Below, one piece after another: positions 54,405-64,000 of a DNA stretch of 64,000 nucleotides. The notes beneath the pieces are model-generated. The model did no database searches. It saw nothing but the letters and a program-made list of their open reading frames with translations, and was not told the origin of the DNA. Numbering within the stretch: the stretch's first letter is position 1; the number at the start of each line of letters is the position of its first letter. The translations under genes were made by a program, and so were the position numbers. This stretch comes from Phytophthora sp. 'mugwort' (Eukaryota; Oomycota; Peronosporomycetes; Peronosporales; Peronosporaceae), in the NCBI GenBank assembly GCA_033558025.1, contig JAUCEF010000007.1, forward strand, positions 2,728,001 through 2,792,000. Direction: 5' to 3'.

Positions 54405-55892
54405 TCAGTTATACTTATCTTCTCTATATTGGAATGTCATACTAAACCTATAGCGAAGGCGAGAAGAAGGACAGACGCACGGATGGCGGGAGAAATGAGC
54501 ATTCGTACGCGTGCATCCTTTTCTCGCCTTCGCAGTAGGTTTGTAACCGTGGGCCTTGCGTCTACGGCGATAACGTCGCTGGGTCGATGCGCGTCGGTTG
54601 CGCTCGCGATCGGCAATCGACGCGTAACGACCCACCGCCGACTTGTAAAGCCGGCCGGCGTCAGTTCGAAGTGGGTTCACTTCAACGTAAAAGTTCGTCA
54701 GTGCAAAGCAAGCCCGAGTGAACGAGTCGAATGTCGACTTACTCCACTTGGACGTGGTATATGTTATCTTCCACAGCATACACACGCTACCGAAAGTTCT
54801 CAACGAGAACGTGGTCCGACGACACGTCCCCGTTCCGGACAAGCTCGTCCGGGATCAGCTCACCGTGCGCGTTTTTTTTCTTCGGATAGATGCAATGCAG
54901 CATCGACGCCTCCTTGGTAGCCCTCGTCAGCTAGAAAACCCCAGGACGCTTGGTATTATCCGGATCATTCACCATTGTTTTCGATATGCATCTCCTGTTG
55001 GTTTTCTTCTTCATCGTCTTGTGTTCTTCGATACGATTGACCATAATCGTGATATCGATTCTGGTGTGCGATTGGTCAAAAAGACGACTCGCACCGGGAA
55101 AGTCATGGAAGCCTTGACTTTGTAGCCGTACAGGTTTTGCTTGTTGGAGAAGTAGCTGTTTGACTCACTGAATCGGATCCGTTGGTCGGTAAGATGCTGA
55201 AACTTGACATCCATCGCGTACAATGCGTATGGGTAGTAATTGGGAATGTTGCCGATAGCGCTCTGAGCAGGCATCGACGCCGGATGAATGAAGGCACGAT
55301 CTAGTACGGGTATTACGGCGTCCAGCTCGCGATGCATCATCTACTCGAACGTAGGGGCCTTAAAGCCACTTCGATGGTGAGACCAAGATCGGGCAGTACT
55401 TCTTGAGTATCTGCACGTTCCAGGCCCAATTTAGCGGCGTCAACGTGATTAAGGCAGCGACGGCAGCAGGCCTCAAGGTCGCTGTGGGCAATCAGCTGTC
55501 CGACGCCTCGACCATCGACTGCCACGTTTTGTAGTGCTTCAACACACGCAGTAGCACCATGAACGCATTCTTCGGTGGGGTCGTGGACTTGCGCCCGTGG
55601 CTGGCCGTCCACTGGCTGGTGAGCTCTGGTTCTACCTACGTATCCCCAGAATAAATGGAACTCAGTCATTGTGAAGTTTATCGTCCTGACCGCTTCCGAA
55701 CCGCCGCTTTCAAAGTAGGTGACTAACAAAGGCGGGTCGGAGTTTATCTATCATGCCGTCATCAGCGCCATCGGCCTCGCTGTCTGAATCGGCATGGTGT
55801 GTCACGTCATCGTGGAGGAGTGCCACGCCCTGGGCGAGTCGACGGAGCAGCTCTGCCAGCGGTCGAGGGGTGCTTGGGCTGTTTCTTGCCAT
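54405..55892 (-). pseudogene. Harbinger-like (DDE_Tnp_4) transposase pseudogene 2
   Basis: N-terminal acidic leader at 55892-55740 (HADSDSEADGADDGM), then LVTYFESGGSEAVRTINFTM and FHLFWGYV (55729). Catalytic region at 55340-55011: YPYALYAMDVKFQHL (first Asp), SNSYFSNKQNLYGYKVKASM. C-terminal helical part at 54842-54500: TFSLRTFGSVCMLWKI, STFDSFTRACFALTNFYVEV, NPLRTDAGRLYKSAVGRYAS. This is the arrangement of a large oomycete DDE family. The middle is in shifted frames; inactive. A different lineage from the one at 51-52 kb. Confidence 0.75.
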
Positions 55893-56347
55893 CGTAGTAG
55901 GTTTCGTGGGTGCAAACTAAGTGGATTTGTTTAAAGCGATTGGCGTAGAGCGCCCGATGAATTGTTGGCATCGAGACAACCATATCCTACCAACTTTGTA
56001 ACTGATACACGAAATGTGAAAATGAAGATTGCGCAACAAATCATAATGACGATTTTTATCACCGATAGCTTATCCCGGAATGTTAGATACGTTAATTTCG
56101 AAATGCAATTGTCAATACAGGACCCAATGTAAACCATTAATAGATATATAATGGTTTAGGGTCTCCCGAATTTTTTTTTTTCCTCGACAAGCTATTTCGT
56201 CGGAACGATCTATGTGGATTACACAGTTTGTGGATTACACGTATTGCCACATGTACAGTGCGTACTTTGTACTCTCGTTTTGTCGCAGTTCAAGCGAAGC
56301 GCATTAAGAGCAGACGATAGATCGCGATCGCGCCGTCCGTTGCGTCT
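55893..56347. other. Spacer and probable promoter of the Acinus-like gene
   Basis: No gene. Contains a T-tract (56169-56180). The boundary between the transposon region and the conserved gene block lies here. Confidence 0.5.
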
Positions 56348-57946
56348 ATGAGCATGAAGCTGGACGCCGACGCGCTCTCTCACTTGAAGGTCAACTGCGT
56401 GCACCTCATGGCTACATTCCCTCTCAATTGCGTCGCTAACTCTCCATTCTAACGCTTTGTCTGTCCAGGTGAAGGATCTGCAGCGAGAGCTCAAGAAGCG
56501 CGGGCTGGATACGGCCGGGCTGAAGGCGTCACTACTCCAGCGGCTAAAGGAACATCTGCAGAAGGTACAGAAAGCTGTTGCACGGGCGCCGTGCAGACTG
56601 AGTTGACAGCAGCTGCTTTTTTGTTGTGCGCAGGAGAACGAGAGCAAACCTGAGGAGGAGACGGAACAGCAGGAAGAAGAGAAGACGGACGAGTTTAATG
56701 ATAAGAAAGAGGAGAAGGCCGAGGGGAACAAGGAGCTGGAGGCTGGAGAGAAGAATGAGTCAGTACAGGAACAAGATTCTGGGAGCAATGGCGGAGAGGA
56801 TTATGACAAATCAGAGACGGCGGCGGGGGTGAAAAGAGGAGCGAGCGCAATCGATAAGAACGAGGATGCGCCGGAAATGAAGAAGGCTAAGGTTACGAAA
56901 GAGATGGAGAGCGTCAGTCCACAGCCTGAGGACGAAGATGGCGACAAACGGACACCGACCGCTGCTGCGAACGGTGAGAAAGCGACGGCTGGAGATACGA
57001 CAGCAACGTACGGCGAACTGTTGTTTGTCTTGGATAGAGTCTGTGCTTATTATGATTTTTTTTTTCTTACCTGGCGTGTTGTGTTTCTTGTTTTTCTTTT
57101 GTGTGAATGATTTTAGAGAAAAAGAGCACAGAAAAACACTTCGGATCGACAACTTCGTCCGGCCGTTTACGCTAAATGCTGTCAAGGTTACGTTTGTACT
57201 TCCCGAAAAATCTGTGAAGACGACAAATAAGCTAAAAAAATGCTGCCTTGTGTAATCTTACAGGCACTCGTCCAAGAATCTGGTGACTATGTGGAAAATG
57301 GCTTCTGGATGGATGCGATCAAGACCCACTGTTTTGTGACATACCCAAGCTCCGACATTGTGCGTTGTTCTTAGTTAATTGCTCACCTCCCAGGATTGCA
57401 CCACTCCCACTAACTGAAAGGCTGGTTTTGATACAAATGGACAGGCCGAGACAACGAGAGCTGCACTGGACGGTAAATTGTGGCCTCCGGAGAATGGGCG
57501 ATCGCTCAGTGCGAAGCTTATAGACCATACAGCCATGGAAGTACGAGCTGTGATCTTTCTGACTCTGTCAATGTGCAAAGTGTTCTCATTTATTGTTTTC
57601 TTTTTCTAGGTTTCGCAATATGGCGAGACCAATTTGCTTAGCCGACCGAAGAGGAAGGACAGCAATGGCACTCAAGCTCAACGACAGAGTAAGTGAACAG
57701 TTTCAGATTGTGTATATAGCTACAGAACTGTACAATGGCTGACATGATTTTGTTGTTCGTAAAGAGGTGACGATCGACGAGTTTTTCCAAAAGACCGAAA
57801 CCAAGCCAGTGCTCTATTACTTGGCGCTCACAGACGAGCAAATAAAGGAAAGGAAGCAGCGTCAAAGCCAGCAACCGGAGGACCAGCCGCGCAAACGTCG
57901 CCATCGTGGCGGTCGCAAGCGGAACAGACGTCGCTTTCGGCGCTAG
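56348..57946 (+). CDS. ACIN1: Acinus-like splicing/exon-junction factor (8 exons)
   Basis: Acinus joins RNPS1 and SAP18 in the nuclear ASAP complex, linked to exon junctions, splicing and apoptotic chromatin changes. Proposed exons: 56348-56389, 56469-56564, 56634-57007, 57117-57186, 57264-57359, 57445-57540, 57610-57688, 57765-57946; all introns GT-AG, frame kept throughout, product about 344 residues. A SAP DNA-binding motif spans residues 13-46 (VKDLQRELKKRGLDTAGLKA). A long Glu/Lys-rich region follows. The Acinus-type RRM starts RKTLRIDNFVRPFTLNAVK and ends TTRAALDGKLWPPENGRSL. The RNPS1-SAP18-binding motif is VTIDEFFQKTETKPVLYYLA, then an Arg-rich tail. Much shorter than animal Acinus but with all defining parts. 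Ends about 200 bases from the HEATR6 stop, tail to tail. Confidence 0.9.
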
Positions 57947-58009
57947 TTACACAGCATATTCCCCTCCCAGACAAGCATTACAAGACGACACAAAACCTTG
58001 TTGACGGGT

Positions 58010-58015
58010 AATAAA
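58010..58015 (+). terminator. Polyadenylation signal of the Acinus-like gene
   Basis: AATAAA 64 bases after the stop codon. Confidence 0.6.
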
Positions 58016-58142
58016 CTTGTGCGTTGGCATTCAATAATAGCGTGTTGTTTTGTGGTCGGCTCCTCATGACTTGCTCTTCTTGTCCGCTATGTGTGATACT
58101 TAGGCGCTAATCATGACGATATCTGCATCGCCCATCGCCTCA

Positions 58143-61100
58143 TTAAAGCTCGAAGGGAATATCCTCGTTGGAATATAGTACATCGTGCTCCAGTCCGATC
58201 TTCGTGTCGTACAGGAGCGAAACGCAGCTGAACGCGTACGCCTTGTCCGTATTCAGGCGCTCCAAAATGCGCAGCAGCGAGCGCACTGCCGACAGCAGTT
58301 CCTCCTTCTTAATGGGGTTAACATCATGCGCGTCGCCACTTCCGCCCGCGCGATTGTCATCCGCAGTATCACCTACGGAACTCGTCCCAGCGGCCCCCGC
58401 GTCACTCTCTCGATCAATAGCTGCGACCATGCGATGAAGGTTATGCAGAAGCCAATCGTACAAAAACCCTCGAGGTTTGGCCTTCAACGCGTCCAAGATC
58501 AACGGATCGTCTTCCTCAGTGGCAATGTGGATCAAATGCACCAATGTGAACGACAGTTGCGTCTCCAACTGCTCCTTGTAGCGAAACTCCGTCACGTCCT
58601 TGAGATCCGACGCCGTCTCCAGCGCATCCACTGTGGCTCGAAGCGCCGACTGGAAGAAACAACCAAACGCACTACGCGTCTGTGATACTCGCAACGCCGT
58701 GGCGGCACTAATACGCACCTTGAAATTCTCCTGCTGCGCGACAGCAGTCAGCAAAGCCTGGAACACGGATGGAGCCCATGTCACCGACGCAAGTGGCAGA
58801 TTGGGACACAGTAAAACCTTAGCAATGGCGTGACACGCATTCCATCGGACCTTGGGCGAGCCTGCATTAATCTTCCCAGCAAGTACAGTCATCGCTTGTC
58901 CCAGCAAATCATCCAGCCACGCACGGTCTTTCGGCGTGTTAAGAGTGGATCGGAAAGGCGGGAAGCTAATCCAACGGCACACAAGACCCAACGTACGCGC
59001 TACACTCGATGCCACCTTGTCATTATCATTGATATGCACCAACATCTTCTCAATCACAAGTCGCAATTGAAATGCTGGTAGAAGTTCATACAGCACTTGT
59101 GGAGGCAGCGGTGGATATGACATTGATGTCTCACGCTTGGCAACAAATAAAGACGTCGGTACAGATGGAGGAAGTGGAGGTGCGTCGCTCTCAGCGATCG
59201 ATTCAGGTCCAGGGGTCGTACACACGTTGCCTAACGCCCAGGCAGCTCGTACGCGCACGTTCAAGGTCGAATCACCCAGTGCATCCAACGCCAGACCCAC
59301 CACACTACTTGCAAACGCACGCGTCTTGAATGTTGGTGCTAGACATAACGATCCCAGTAACCGGAAGCCTGCAGCACGAACAACCGGTGAACTGTCTTTC
59401 GGTGTTTGCAAGAAGATGCGAGTATACGCGTCCAGACACGAAGCGTTGGGGCCAGCTCCATTGAAATCTCCGCTCTTGGCCGCTAATACTGGAAGCCGTC
59501 GCAGTTGCTTCCGTTCACCAAGCCAAGCCCAGTCTTGAGTGGACAACAGTGTGAAACATGCGCAGACACTCGCACGGACATGATGCGACGTGTCGTAAAA
59601 CGCTCGCACTAAATGTGTCGCCATAAACTCCAAGCAGTCCATACGACAAGATCCATATGCTCTTGGACTGCCAGGCACTGCACTATCGAGGCCACCATTC
59701 TCACCCTTAATGTAATTTTCCAGTATCTTGACTGCTTGAAGGCGGACATTTGGATCCATATCTTGGAAGGCTGCCAGCATAAACTCTGCAAGCCTCTGCC
59801 AATTAGCACTTAACGCTGGTGAATAATTCTTAGCAATCTTCGATAAAAGTGACATAGCTTCCAGACGTAAAAGAGTGCGGGACGAGTCATCAGGACGGGA
59901 GGCCATCAACAGAAGCTCCTCCACGAACGATCGACGACGCAAGAGCCACGTACCACATGCAATTGATACATGTGCCACCCGAATCACTTGATCAGTATCA
60001 CTAGTATGAATCATCCACTCCAAGATAGCTGGAAGCGTCTCCTGAACATTGAGCAGCGCTGACATACACGACAAACTTGCCATCCGCACGCCATGATCTA
60101 AACACCACACCATCAGTAAAGTTAAATCACAAAATTCTCCATTTCTAGGCAAAAGTATCGTACCAGTTGACGCTGCTGCGACGTACAAACTCGACGCAAG
60201 CGCCTTCAAGATTTCGCCCAGACTTGGAGTCAACTCCATCTGGTCAAGTACAGCAGCCACATTCCCGTACGGAAAGTGCTGAATGACTGACGCTGTGCAC
60301 TACAATAACATTACCATATATACAAGTCAGTAACAATTTACCTTACTACGACCGTTTAGTATCCCTCACCTTCAGGATCTGTGCAAGTGGGGCAGACTCT
60401 TTCTCATGTTGAATACAATACACCAAAGTGACGTGCACTTGATAGAGCATTAGAGAAATTCGCTTGGGCATAAATGCAAACGACATGGACGACGTGGGCA
60501 CAGTAGGTGTCGCTCCAGCACTGGATGTGCGTCGAAAGTACATCTTCAAAGGAATCTTCTCCCAGAACGTGTCCAAGAACTTGGCAGCAGTCATCCGAGC
60601 TTTTTCACTGGGATCTGCGATAAGTAGAGTGAGTACTGATGGGGTACTGTTAAACAGCGTCATGTAAGGTGTAGTCTGCTCTGGTAGATAAAGACCCATT
60701 GAGGACGTGATGGCTTTGGGAAAGTGCTGAGCGATTGCTTCCAGCGTGTACAGGACGGTGATACGTAGCCGTGCCAGCAAACCACTACACACAAAAGCAC
60801 AAAACAACAGACCAGCATTAGACTACGGAGAAGAATCCCATCGCCACCACCTTATCATATCACTTACTCTCCAATTTGACGTCCTCCAGTGCTACCTTCC
60901 GAGCCGCATACCGATGAATCGGAGTCAGTAGGATGCAGCTCTTCTTGAAACGAGAACACCACGTCATTCTGCTCACACTTGAGTCGCAGTCCATAGCCCA
61001 CAACTTGACGCATGGAGCTGAGCAAACTGGGCAACGTGGCGGCAATACGATCAGTCAGACGGTCAAAGTTCGAGTTAATAATCGTGAAGATGCACTTCAT

Positions 61101-61832
61101 GCTGGACGTGCACGCCTTGACGAGGATGCGGTCATTCTCTCCCTTGGTCAAACTGAGCGCCTGCTGCCGAAAGTTCTCCACCACCATCCGCAATAACGAC
61201 GAAAAGTAGTGGTACACCTCAGGCGTCTTTCCTGCCTGGGTGCAAATGTTCGAGACGCAACTCGTAGCAGCGTAGCGCGCTTCAATGTCCACGCCCGATG
61301 GGTCCAAATGCTTCATCAGCACTGCAAACAGCAGCTCGAACTCAATGCACGCTCGATCAGCGTTCTCGTGCAGTACGAGGCCTAGTGCACGGATCGAATT
61401 GGCCGTGTACCAGCTCGGACACGTCTTGATAAAGTTCAGGAGGAACGTCATGACTATGCGGAGTTGCGTGCTTGAGAACAAGACCCTCTCTTTGCTGCAG
61501 CACTTTTGCACAAAGCGCGTGAACTCTGAGCACAGCAGACCCGAACTTAACGGCAGGATCTGGGCGAGCGCCGTGATCAGCGCCGCGATCTCATCGCCTC
61601 GGATGCGAGGGTTGGGCAGCGCGACGCCCAGCAGCTGTCGCAACATCTCCTCCAGCTCCACGAGTGTGAGTTGCAGCACAGAAACGTCGGCCTCCAGCCT
61701 CTCAGCAATGGCTGTCCAAAGTTTGCGGTCTCGACGCTGTAGACCCAAGTTCCAGCTAGTGGACGGCGACGTGCCCAGGCTGCTGCCCATGCTGCCGGTG
61801 CTCGAGCCCGCAGCGCAGATGACGGGACTCAT
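58143..61832 (-). CDS. HEATR6: HEAT repeat-containing protein 6 homologue (3 exons)
   Basis: A helical-repeat protein conserved in animals, plants and protists; molecular role little known. Exons: 61832-60868, 60784-60370, 60299-58143, with GTAAGTG/TGTGTAG and GTGAGGG/TATTGTAG splice sites; phases agree and give about 1178 residues, the family's usual length. Diagnostic stretches: LIADPSEKARMTAAKFLDTF, TLNVRVRAAWALGNVC, VRWNACHAIAKVLLCPNLPL, ENFKVRISAATALRVS, EFRYKEQLETQLSFTLVHLI. The open frame runs to 61952 but only a GTG is there, with a stop just upstream, so the first in-frame ATG (61832, MSPVICAAGSSTGSM) is used. An upstream exon cannot be excluded. Divergent from GEMIN5. Confidence 0.9.
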
Positions 61833-62194
61833 CCCGGCGTTAAGCGTTTCACTTGTGTAGACTGCGAGACTTCCTCTTGTGACGGACAGGAAGCGCTTCG
61901 ACCGCCAGGCTGCGACGTTTTTCCCGTCTTTTTCTCCAACTGGCGCGAGCACGCAGCTTCAACTCGCGCGTTGTTGGGCCGAGGTTGTTAAACGTCGAGT
62001 TCTTGTGCTCTTGGCGGGGATCGCGTCGTGTCCCGCGCGTGGGGGGCACGTCTCGGAGCGAGCGGAGTTAGCAGGCACAGCGACCGCCGCGTCTCATGAT
62101 GCGAACAGCTACGATATGTTTTGGCTACGTCGATGCTGATTGGCGGATAATCAACTGAGGAGCTTTTCCACTCGCTTGGTTAAAAATCGTGTCG
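61833..62194. promoter_or_regulatory. Shared promoter region of HEATR6 and GEMIN5
   Basis: About 360 bases between the two divergent start codons. Contains an inverted CCAAT box (GATTGG at about 62139). Start sites not visible. The HEATR6-side part is also open on the minus strand, so the true spacer may be shorter. Confidence 0.5.
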
Positions 62195-64000
62195 ATGATA
62201 GGAGCTGGCAAGCAGCGCGCGGAGGTTGAGGGAGGTGTTGCGGGCGATATAGTGGACGCAGTGACGGGTTCTTTGCATGGTGAAGATCACCTTCGTTTGT
62301 TGCCTCCGTCAGCCAATTGGTACTGCTCCAAGGTACGTTTTTGTCGAGTTATTGACGTTGGAAGGCGATGATACACTCGTATTAGATGTAGAACGAGGTT
62401 TTACTATGCATTTTGCCCATGTAGATCTGCGATTGGGGTCGCAGTGACGTGTATGGACTGCTGCTCGCCTTTGGTGCCAAGAATAGCGTCTTTATCTACC
62501 AGGTTTGCACGGGTTTGACAATGTAATTGAGAAGATACAAGCTCTTATGACGGTTTGTTAATGATGCAGGTGACGACGGAGACAGAAAGTGGCGATGGAG
62601 CTGCAGCGGTGAAGCTCTCGTACTTCGCGCAATTGGTGCGCGGCAAACGCGACCGCCGCGTGACCGCAGTGCAGTTTCTGACGGACACGACGGGGGAAGT
62701 ACGTATCATATTTGGTGGTGAGGAAGGCAGCGTGCAGATCTGGTAGGTCTACACTGGTGACAAGGAGGCTTAATAGTGGGGATGATGACGTTCGGTATTC
62801 TGGTTGTAGGGATGTGGCGTCGTTGACGATGATCGAGCAGCACCGGAAGCACAAGGCCGAAGTGACGGCAGTGACGGTGTCTGCCACACTGGATGCGAAC
62901 TTTGTCGTGGCTGGCGACCGTCAAGGACGCATCAGTGCATGGGGACGAGACGCGTAAGTGAAGTTTAGTTGGTTTCTTTCGATTTTCTTGAGAGCAGAGG
63001 GAATAATGTGCTTGTTGTGGTGACTGCAGAGGAAAAGTGTCAGTCTTTATGCCAATCTCAGGTGATAGTATCCACTCGATGGCTCTCTCACCACATGATA
63101 AATCATTGGTAGCTGTCGGATATCGCAGTGGCGTCTTGTGCCTTGTGGACGCTGTTCAAGGCATTGTGCGCCATCGCCTTGCTGGTCATGATCAGGAAGT
63201 TCAATGCGTCGCGTGGAAGTCCACAGCTAACAGCATCCACTCTAACGAAGACACGAGCAATGTCGTTGATATTGCAGGTCGGGAAGTGTGGTTGGCCTCT
63301 TCATCTCGAGATAAAACGATCAAGGTGTGGAAGATCATTTCGAGTGACGAACCTGCTCTGGATCAAGTGCTGCGACTGCCAACAGGGAAACAGGGAATGT
63401 CGTTTACCCAGACCAAGCAGCTGTGGCTGCCTGTGGCCTGGAGCCTCAATGACACGGACAACAGAAACACTCACTGTCTTTGGTCAGGCTCGTTTGATGG
63501 CAGTTTATTTCGTTGGGAATGGAGTGCTGCAGCTACTGCAGACGCGCCGGAAAAGAAAGGAAAACAACGTCGTGCTTCATGCAAACCTGTGGTCGTAAAA
63601 GGCGGCCATAGTCGCATGCTTTTCAGCATTGTGCCAGTGCCTCGTACACATTCTTCTGGAGCAACGAACGACGCTGTGTCCATGTTAACGGTATCGTTGG
63701 ATCGAGAAGTGCGACTTTGGAGGGAAAATGCGTCTTCAAAGGCTTCAGCAGCCGCAACTTGCGTCGAGACGTTGACCGGGTTGGGTGGCCATGCGTATAG
63801 TGTTGTGTACAATGCAACCACTGGACTTGTAGCTGCTGGCGTCGGAGATCAGACAATTCGGTTGTGGAAAGTGGAGACAAGAGCTGCATCTGGACCAAGT
63901 GACTACGAGTGCGACCTGCTGTGGAAGGGACTGCAGAGCAAAGTCACGTGCGTTCGATGGCATCCACTCCAGCACTTTGTATTGGCCTACGGTATGGAAG
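62195..64000 (+). CDS. GEMIN5: Gem-associated protein 5 homologue, 5' part
   Basis: GEMIN5 is the WD40 subunit of the SMN complex that recognises the snRNA Sm site and m7G cap; it also binds ribosomes. Exons: 62195-62332, 62425-62502, 62570-62742, 62810-62953 and 63030 to the window end (open), all GT-AG and in frame. The start LRLLPPSANWYCSK with GLLLAFGAKNSVFIYQV is the GEMIN5 N-terminal signature. Then successive WD40 blades: GGEEGSVQIWDV, VVAGDRQGRISAWG, VAVGYRSGVLCLVD, AGHDQEVQCVAWK, LASSSRDKTIKVWK, LWSGSFDGSLFRWEW, TVSLDREVRLWRE, VAAGVGDQTIRLWKVE. The second WD40 propeller and the C-terminal TPR-like/RNA-binding part lie beyond the window. The ATG at 62195 is preferred over a GTG just upstream. 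Confidence 0.88.

Noticed and set aside
61833..61952. Longer HEATR6 start at 61952
   Set aside because: The codon at 61952 is GTG with an in-frame stop just upstream; the first ATG is at 61832.
1..64000. CRISPR array, rRNA genes or bacterial operons
   Set aside because: No regular repeat-spacer arrays, no rRNA blocks; intron-containing eukaryotic genes throughout.

Overview
The window is nuclear DNA of an oomycete, most likely Phytophthora or a close relative. Evidence: eukaryotic genes with short GT-AG introns; a core promoter block of the oomycete Inr/FPR type in front of both PEPCK genes; and a transposon population typical of Phytophthora (Ty3/gypsy chromovirus, Ty1/copia, piggyBac, hAT, MULE with FAR1-like and Ulp1-like domains, PIF/Harbinger, pogo, Tc1/mariner and IS630-like). 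The species cannot be fixed from sequence alone.

Layout. (1) 1-8.9 kb, gene region: two tandem, almost identical ATP-type phosphoenolpyruvate carboxykinase genes (+), then a TTI2 homologue (-) with one frame break, and a small unrecognised ORF. (2) 8.9-56 kb, transposon region in which almost every ORF is a broken transposase or retroelement piece. A piggyBac (10141-13734) sits at TTAA inside a dead mariner. A hAT element (16008-20635, 8-bp target duplication) interrupts a SANT/Myb-like ORF and carries unidentified decayed gene pieces. A MULE with a C48 (Ulp1/SENP) peptidase domain lies at 21.4-25.6 kb. A second piggyBac (27036-37561) is itself interrupted by a gypsy element (28410-35353, 5-bp target duplication). 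Next come a copia gag scrap, a second MULE, and an IS630-like transposon split by a copia element, after which an inversion flipped one half of both. Two Harbinger-like and one pogo-like pseudogene follow. (3) 56.3-64 kb, gene region: an Acinus-like gene (+), HEATR6 (-) and the 5' part of GEMIN5 (+), the last two divergent from a short shared promoter.

Function. PEPCK makes phosphoenolpyruvate from oxaloacetate (gluconeogenesis). TTI2 belongs to the TELO2-TTI1-TTI2 co-chaperone of PIKK kinases. Acinus (splicing and exon-junction ASAP complex) and GEMIN5 (snRNA recognition in the SMN complex) are both RNA-processing genes, with HEATR6 between them. The large transposon block separates the two conserved gene islands. 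Its insertion order can be read from target-site duplications, which gives the window most of its interest. I found no tRNA or rRNA gene, CRISPR array or effector gene that I could support.
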